Below are positions 60,794 through 64,000 of a stretch of 64,000 nt of DNA, in pieces (the stretch's first letter is position 1; every line of letters begins with the position of its first letter). Where the stretch lies: NCBI RefSeq assembly GCF_016735585.2, contig NZ_JAERSE020000005.1, positions 372,001-436,000 on the forward strand, written 5' to 3'. A program made the position numbers and the translations under genes. The stretch is from Chryseobacterium tagetis (GTDB lineage: Bacteria > Bacteroidota > Bacteroidia > Flavobacteriales > Weeksellaceae). A model generated the notes under the pieces. It saw only the letters and a list, made by a program, of their open reading frames with translations. It searched no databases and was not told the origin of the DNA.

Positions 60794-62311
60794 ATGAAAA
60801 CAATTTATAAAAGAAATACGAAAACATTTGCAAAGACATTCATTCTGGGAACATTATTCTTCGTAATGACCAGCTGTGAAAAAGATCTGATGCTGGAACC
60901 TGAGAATAATATTACCCAAACCTCTTTTTATACCACAGAACTTCAAATTCAGCAGGCGTTGTCCGGAGTATATTCTGCAATGATCAATTCCTCATCCAGA
61001 GGAGGGTTTGATGTTAACTTCTATTTACTGGCATCTGAAGTTCGTTCCAATAACTTTAATGCCATCTCACAAAACGGAAACAGGGATTACTATGCCATCA
61101 ACCGTTTTCAGGACACCTCTTCAACGGAAGAAGTGGAAATTCTGTGGGAAGATGCTTATCAGCTTATTTCTTATGCCAATAATATCTTGGCAAGAATTGA
61201 TGCGGTTCCCTTTGCAGATCAGGCTACAAAAGAGCAGTACCGTTCCGAAACCCGTTTTTTAAGAGCGTATGCTTATTTCGAGCTTATGCGTAATTTTGGA
61301 AGAGTTCCTTTGGTAGATCATCCAGTAAGTCCGTCGGAAGCGTCGGCAATTCAAAGAACGGATTTAGCTACCCTTTATAATTTTATTACTTCAGAAATTG
61401 AAGTATCAATATCAGGTTTAAAAGATACCTATGATGCAAAAAATAAAGGAAGAATAACAAAATCAGCGGCTCATGCGATGTTGGGCAGGATGTATCTTAC
61501 AGGATATGGTTACCCGCTCAATAACAGTTCGTACCTGGCAAAAGCAAAAGATCATTTATCAGCAGTGATTCAGGTTGAAGGACAATATGTGACATTTGCT
61601 CCCAATTATGCAGATCTGTTTAAAAGTGCCAATGATAATAAATATCATATTTTTGAGATTCAGCACATCAGTGGGGGAGTGTCGCAAGGCTCTTATTTGC
61701 CAAGCTATGTTTCACCTACTTTTGGTACTGCCGATCCGCTGTACAATGCACAGGGTAGCTTATATAGCTCAAGTGAACTGGGAGTTTCGCAATCTTTACT
61801 TAATGCTTATGAAGCTGGAGATCTAAGAAAAGCAGTAACGGTTAAAACTCAGTTTATCGCGCAAAACGGTCAGGCGGATTTTGCCAATTACTTTGTAAAA
61901 TTCCGTGAAGGAGGTCTTGTGATTACCAATCGTTATGACTGGCCTATCAATTTCCCGATTATTCGTTACGAAGATGTTCTTTTAATGTATGCTGAGGTTT
62001 TGAACAACCAGGGGAGTACAAGTACAGCCGTTCCTTATTTGAACAAAATTCGTCAGAGAGCCGGTCTTTCAGCACTTTCTACCTCAATGTCAAGTTCGGA
62101 TTTTACGACAGCGCTTCGTAAAGAAAGAAGAGTTGAATTTGCCGGGGAAGGCGTTTACTGGCATGATCTGGTTCGCTGGAATATTGCTGTGAGCGTTATC
62201 AATCAGGCTGCAGCAGATCTTAATTATAACTATACCATTACTACAAATGATTATCTGTATCAGATTCCTTTATCCCAAATTCAGGTAGCTGGATATGAAC
62301 AGAATCCTTAA
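60794..62311 (+). CDS. SusD/RagB-type nutrient-binding lipoprotein
   Basis: This 505-residue surface lipoprotein has a lipobox at Cys28 (FVMTSCEKD). The SusD fold is recognised by LEPENNITQTSFYTTELQIQQALSGVYSAM, ETRFLRAYAYFELMRNFGRVPLVDHPVSPSEA and the C-terminal RYEDVLLMYAEVLNN, YLNKIRQRAGL and LRKERRVEFAGEGVYWHDLVRW. It caps the SusC barrel and binds the ligand. With SusC it is a two-gene unit; no glycosidase or peptidase gene is next to it, which is unusual for glycan systems and in line with a non-glycan ligand. Confidence 0.93.
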   Translation: MKTIYKRNTKTFAKTFILGTLFFVMTSCEKDLMLEPENNITQTSFYTTELQIQQALSGVYSAMINSSSRGGFDVNFYLLASEVRSNNFNAISQNGNRDYYAINRFQDTSSTEEVEILWEDAYQLISYANNILARIDAVPFADQATKEQYRSETRFLRAYAYFELMRNFGRVPLVDHPVSPSEASAIQRTDLATLYNFITSEIEVSISGLKDTYDAKNKGRITKSAAHAMLGRMYLTGYGYPLNNSSYLAKAKDHLSAVIQVEGQYVTFAPNYADLFKSANDNKYHIFEIQHISGGVSQGSYLPSYVSPTFGTADPLYNAQGSLYSSSELGVSQSLLNAYEAGDLRKAVTVKTQFIAQNGQADFANYFVKFREGGLVITNRYDWPINFPIIRYEDVLLMYAEVLNNQGSTSTAVPYLNKIRQRAGLSALSTSMSSSDFTTALRKERRVEFAGEGVYWHDLVRWNIAVSVINQAAADLNYNYTITTNDYLYQIPLSQIQVAGYEQNP

Positions 62312-62341
62312 AAAAATATCCTTTATCTAGTTTTATTTTTG

Positions 62342-62375
62342 AATTCCCCGAGCGTAAGCGAGGGGAATTTTATTT
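62342..62375. terminator. Terminator between susD and the convergent gene
   Basis: The stem AATTCCCC / GGGGAATT with an inner GAGCG/CGAG arm is followed by TTATTT on the plus strand. It lies 30 bases behind susD. Confidence 0.7.
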
Positions 62376-62397
62376 AGAACTCATAACATTATAAAAG

Positions 62398-62955
62398 CTA
62401 TTTTCCCGAATCGATTCTTTCAATTTCTTTTAAACAAAATTCTAAATTTTCCTGACTAAGATTTCTATATCCTTCCACATAAATACTTGTTAATTGATTT
62501 TTAATCAAATCCCTTCTTTTTTCTTGTAGTAGAGAATCTCTTAGTGAAATAATATCCTTTGCTGAATGTACTTCATTTTTTAGATAGACTGTAATGCTTT
62601 CTTTTTCAATGATACAGCCATTCTGATATTTCATTATCAAAGGATTGTCATGATAATATTGATAGATTTCAAGAAATCTTTTATCGTTTCTTTTAAATAG
62701 TTCCTGACTGGAATATAATTTTAAAGCACTGCTTCCATTTTTAGCAAAATAATAAAGCTCATCATTTTTAGCAATTTTAGACACCTTTCGGAAATAGTCA
62801 TAGATTTTACTGCTTTTACCGCCAATTCCTATATGTGAAGATTCTGCATAGGAGATTGTGTCTAAAGGTTTAGCGAGTTGCTTTACTTTAAAGGAAACCT
62901 GTGCATTTACAGAGTAAGAATAAAATACCAGAAACAGGATAAATTTTATTTTCAT
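62398..62955 (-). CDS. Uncharacterised secreted protein
   Basis: From ATG 62955 the protein has 185 residues with a signal peptide (MKIKFILFLVFYSYSVNAQ). The frame is open 15 codons further upstream, but that start would weaken the signal. The mature part has VSFKVKQLAKPLDTISYAESSHIG, then a helical YDYFRKVSKIAKNDELYYFAKNGSSALKLYSSQELF and a C-terminal part with KDIISLRDSLLQEKRRDLIKNQLTSIYVEGYRNLSQENLEFCLKEIERI. No known family was recognised. Confidence 0.6.
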   Translation of the reverse strand: MKIKFILFLVFYSYSVNAQVSFKVKQLAKPLDTISYAESSHIGIGGKSSKIYDYFRKVSKIAKNDELYYFAKNGSSALKLYSSQELFKRNDKRFLEIYQYYHDNPLIMKYQNGCIIEKESITVYLKNEVHSAKDIISLRDSLLQEKRRDLIKNQLTSIYVEGYRNLSQENLEFCLKEIERIDSGK

Positions 62956-63045
62956 AAATGAATAAATGTTGAAACAAAATATTACTTCAAATAAAAACAA
63001 AAAACCTTACATTCGTATAACTTTTAAACCAAAAAACAAGATCAA

Positions 63046-63561
63046 ATGAAATTTTCAAGAATACTTATTGTACTGGGATTACTCCTTTTTCAATTAAATT
63101 TTGCTCAGGAAAATGCTGAAGTTGTGCTAAAGAAAGCACTTACAGAAGCAAAATCAAAAAATAAAAATGTACTTCTTATTTTCCATGCTTCATGGTGCAA
63201 ATGGTGTCATGTGATGGAAAAGAATATGAACCTTCCGGAAACGAAACCTATTTTTGAAAAGAAATTTGTCACGGCTTATCTTGATGTTCAGGAAATGGGA
63301 GAGAAGAAAAAACTTGAAAACCCCGGAGGTCAGGAGATCATGAACAAATACAAAGGAGAAAATGCAGGACTTCCATTTTGGCTGGTCCTGAATCCTAAAG
63401 GAGAAATACTTGCCGATTCTTTCGATCAAAAAGGAGAAAATCTGGGCTGTCCTTCAACCGCAGAAGAGGTCGTCACTTTTACCGCAAAACTGGAGAAATC
63501 CTCAAAAATGAATAAAAGCGAGCTGGAAACCATAGAAAAGGCTTTTACAAAAAAGAATTAA
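63046..63561 (+). CDS. Thioredoxin-fold protein, exported
   Basis: This 171-residue protein has a signal peptide (to about residue 20, FQLNFAQ). A thioredoxin fold follows with the redox pair Cys51 and Cys54 in HASWCKWCHVMEKN, close to the thioredoxin-like DUF255 pattern. The cis-Pro loop lies near GLPFWLVLNPKGEIL. It probably reduces or shuffles disulfides in the periplasm. It stands alone, followed by a terminator. Confidence 0.82.
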   Translation: MKFSRILIVLGLLLFQLNFAQENAEVVLKKALTEAKSKNKNVLLIFHASWCKWCHVMEKNMNLPETKPIFEKKFVTAYLDVQEMGEKKKLENPGGQEIMNKYKGENAGLPFWLVLNPKGEILADSFDQKGENLGCPSTAEEVVTFTAKLEKSSKMNKSELETIEKAFTKKN

Positions 63562-63576
63562 GTATTCATACATATA

Positions 63577-63610
63577 AAAACCACTGCAATGAAGCGGTGG
63601 TTTTGTTTTA
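63577..63610 (+). terminator. Intrinsic terminator behind the thioredoxin-like gene
   Basis: The stem AAAACCACTGC / GCGGTGGTTTT (one T-G pair) has loop AATGAA and is followed by a T-rich run. Confidence 0.8.
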
Positions 63611-63642
63611 TCAGTTTAAAATTGAAGACTTTGCATGAAGTA

Positions 63643-63753
63643 TTATTTTATTTTACGAACATCAAGATCTTTAACGATTCCTATTTTGCCTGAGTATTTA
63701 GTTTCAATCAAAATTGCCAAAATTTGGCTCTCTGTAAATTTACTTGTTTTCAT
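63643..63753 (-). pseudogene. Remnant of an IS3-family orfA transposase gene
   Basis: The frame ATG 63753 to TAA 63643 gives 36 residues beginning MKTSKFTESQILAILIE. That is the standard N-terminus of IS3-family OrfA (MKTSKFTESQILAILKE). After about 17 residues the similarity ends and the frame stops. The rest of the transposase is missing, so this is a truncated insertion-sequence fragment. It overlaps the end of the gene 63740-64000 by 14 bases in another frame. Confidence 0.65.
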
Positions 63754-64000
63754 ATCCTAAAATTAATTGTTTTTTCTCGTTAATTTTAGGGTGATAATTG
63801 GTCCAGTTTTTAGGGAGACTTACACCACCACCTTTTACATATTCTCTAAAAGTATTTGGATTCCAAATATTACTCGACTCCTCAATGTTTTTACTTAACG
63901 TATTTGAATAAATATAATTGGCATCTATCGTTCCTCCAAGTTCTCCTATTTTCTCTCCTCCGGCACTGGTATTTTGAGAACTATACGTTTTATTAATATC
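63740..64000 (-). CDS. C-terminal part of an unidentified gene, cut by the window edge
   Basis: The minus-strand frame is open from the edge to TAA at 63740-63742 and codes 86 residues. Features are GGEKIGELGGTID, YIYSNTLSKNIEESSNIWN, FREYVKGGGVSLPKNWTNYHP and the end KKQLILGYENK. The last residues overlap the start of the IS3 orfA remnant, so the natural C-terminus may have been changed by insertion. The composition resembles C-terminal toxin domains of polymorphic toxins, but I cannot name a family. Confidence 0.6.
   Translation of the reverse strand, partial: DINKTYSSQNTSAGGEKIGELGGTIDANYIYSNTLSKNIEESSNIWNPNTFREYVKGGGVSLPKNWTNYHPKINEKKQLILGYENK

Overview
The window looks like chromosomal DNA of a Bacteroidota bacterium of the Flavobacteriia, most like Chryseobacterium or a close relative (family Weeksellaceae). 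The signs are AT-rich DNA, A-rich translation starts without Shine-Dalgarno motifs, -7 boxes of the TAnnTTTG type, a SusC/SusD pair, a type IX secretion C-terminal domain, Bacteroidota-specific families (DUF4270, DUF4907, HU-HIG, GH92) and many short inverted-repeat elements between genes. No rRNA, tRNA or CRISPR array was seen.

Left part (1-24.3 kb). A phosphatase lipoprotein, arginine decarboxylase and agmatinase (polyamine synthesis, with a HAD phosphatase between them) are followed by two alkylation-repair genes, an Ada-like AraC/methyltransferase fusion and AlkB. alkB is bracketed by two inverted copies of one 80-bp element. Next come an S15-family hydrolase, a large outer-membrane barrel protein, a BON/SH3 pair, a dicarboxylate/amino-acid symporter and a PhyH-type dioxygenase. 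A LytS/LytTR two-component pair follows, then a group of envelope genes (DUF4907, Kelch lipoprotein, DUF4270, outer-membrane protein). A direct repeat of the LytTR-operator type lies in the divergent promoter region. A 1047-residue AsmA-like protein and a secreted protein close this part.

Middle part (24.4-45.7 kb). A compact minus-strand cluster encodes small two-helix membrane proteins related to one another, a DUF4870 protein, a lipoprotein and an HU-like DNA-binding protein. After it come a membrane-anchored LuxR-type regulator, a GH92 mannosidase, an Mrp/Nfu iron-sulfur pair, a HEAT-repeat protein, small secreted proteins, a T9SS-exported choice-of-anchor I protein, a Ppk1/Ppx polyphosphate pair and DnaK.

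Right part (45.9-62.3 kb) is the most distinctive region. catB-catC-catA-benA-benB-benC-benD-pcaD-pcaIJ(fused)-pcaF encode every step from benzoate through catechol and the ortho-cleavage (3-oxoadipate) route to succinyl-CoA and acetyl-CoA. An AraC-type regulator lies before them; its 5' end appears broken by a one-base frameshift. A TetR regulator and a SusC/SusD outer-membrane uptake pair follow on the same strand. Tandem 19-bp repeats sit in the putative leader of the operon, a palindrome sits before benA, and two perfect palindromes lie between tetR and susC. I see no classical benzoate permease, so the SusCD pair is a candidate for outer-membrane uptake of the aromatic substrate or a larger precursor. 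The right end holds a thioredoxin-like protein, an IS3 orfA remnant and the end of a gene that runs out of the window.
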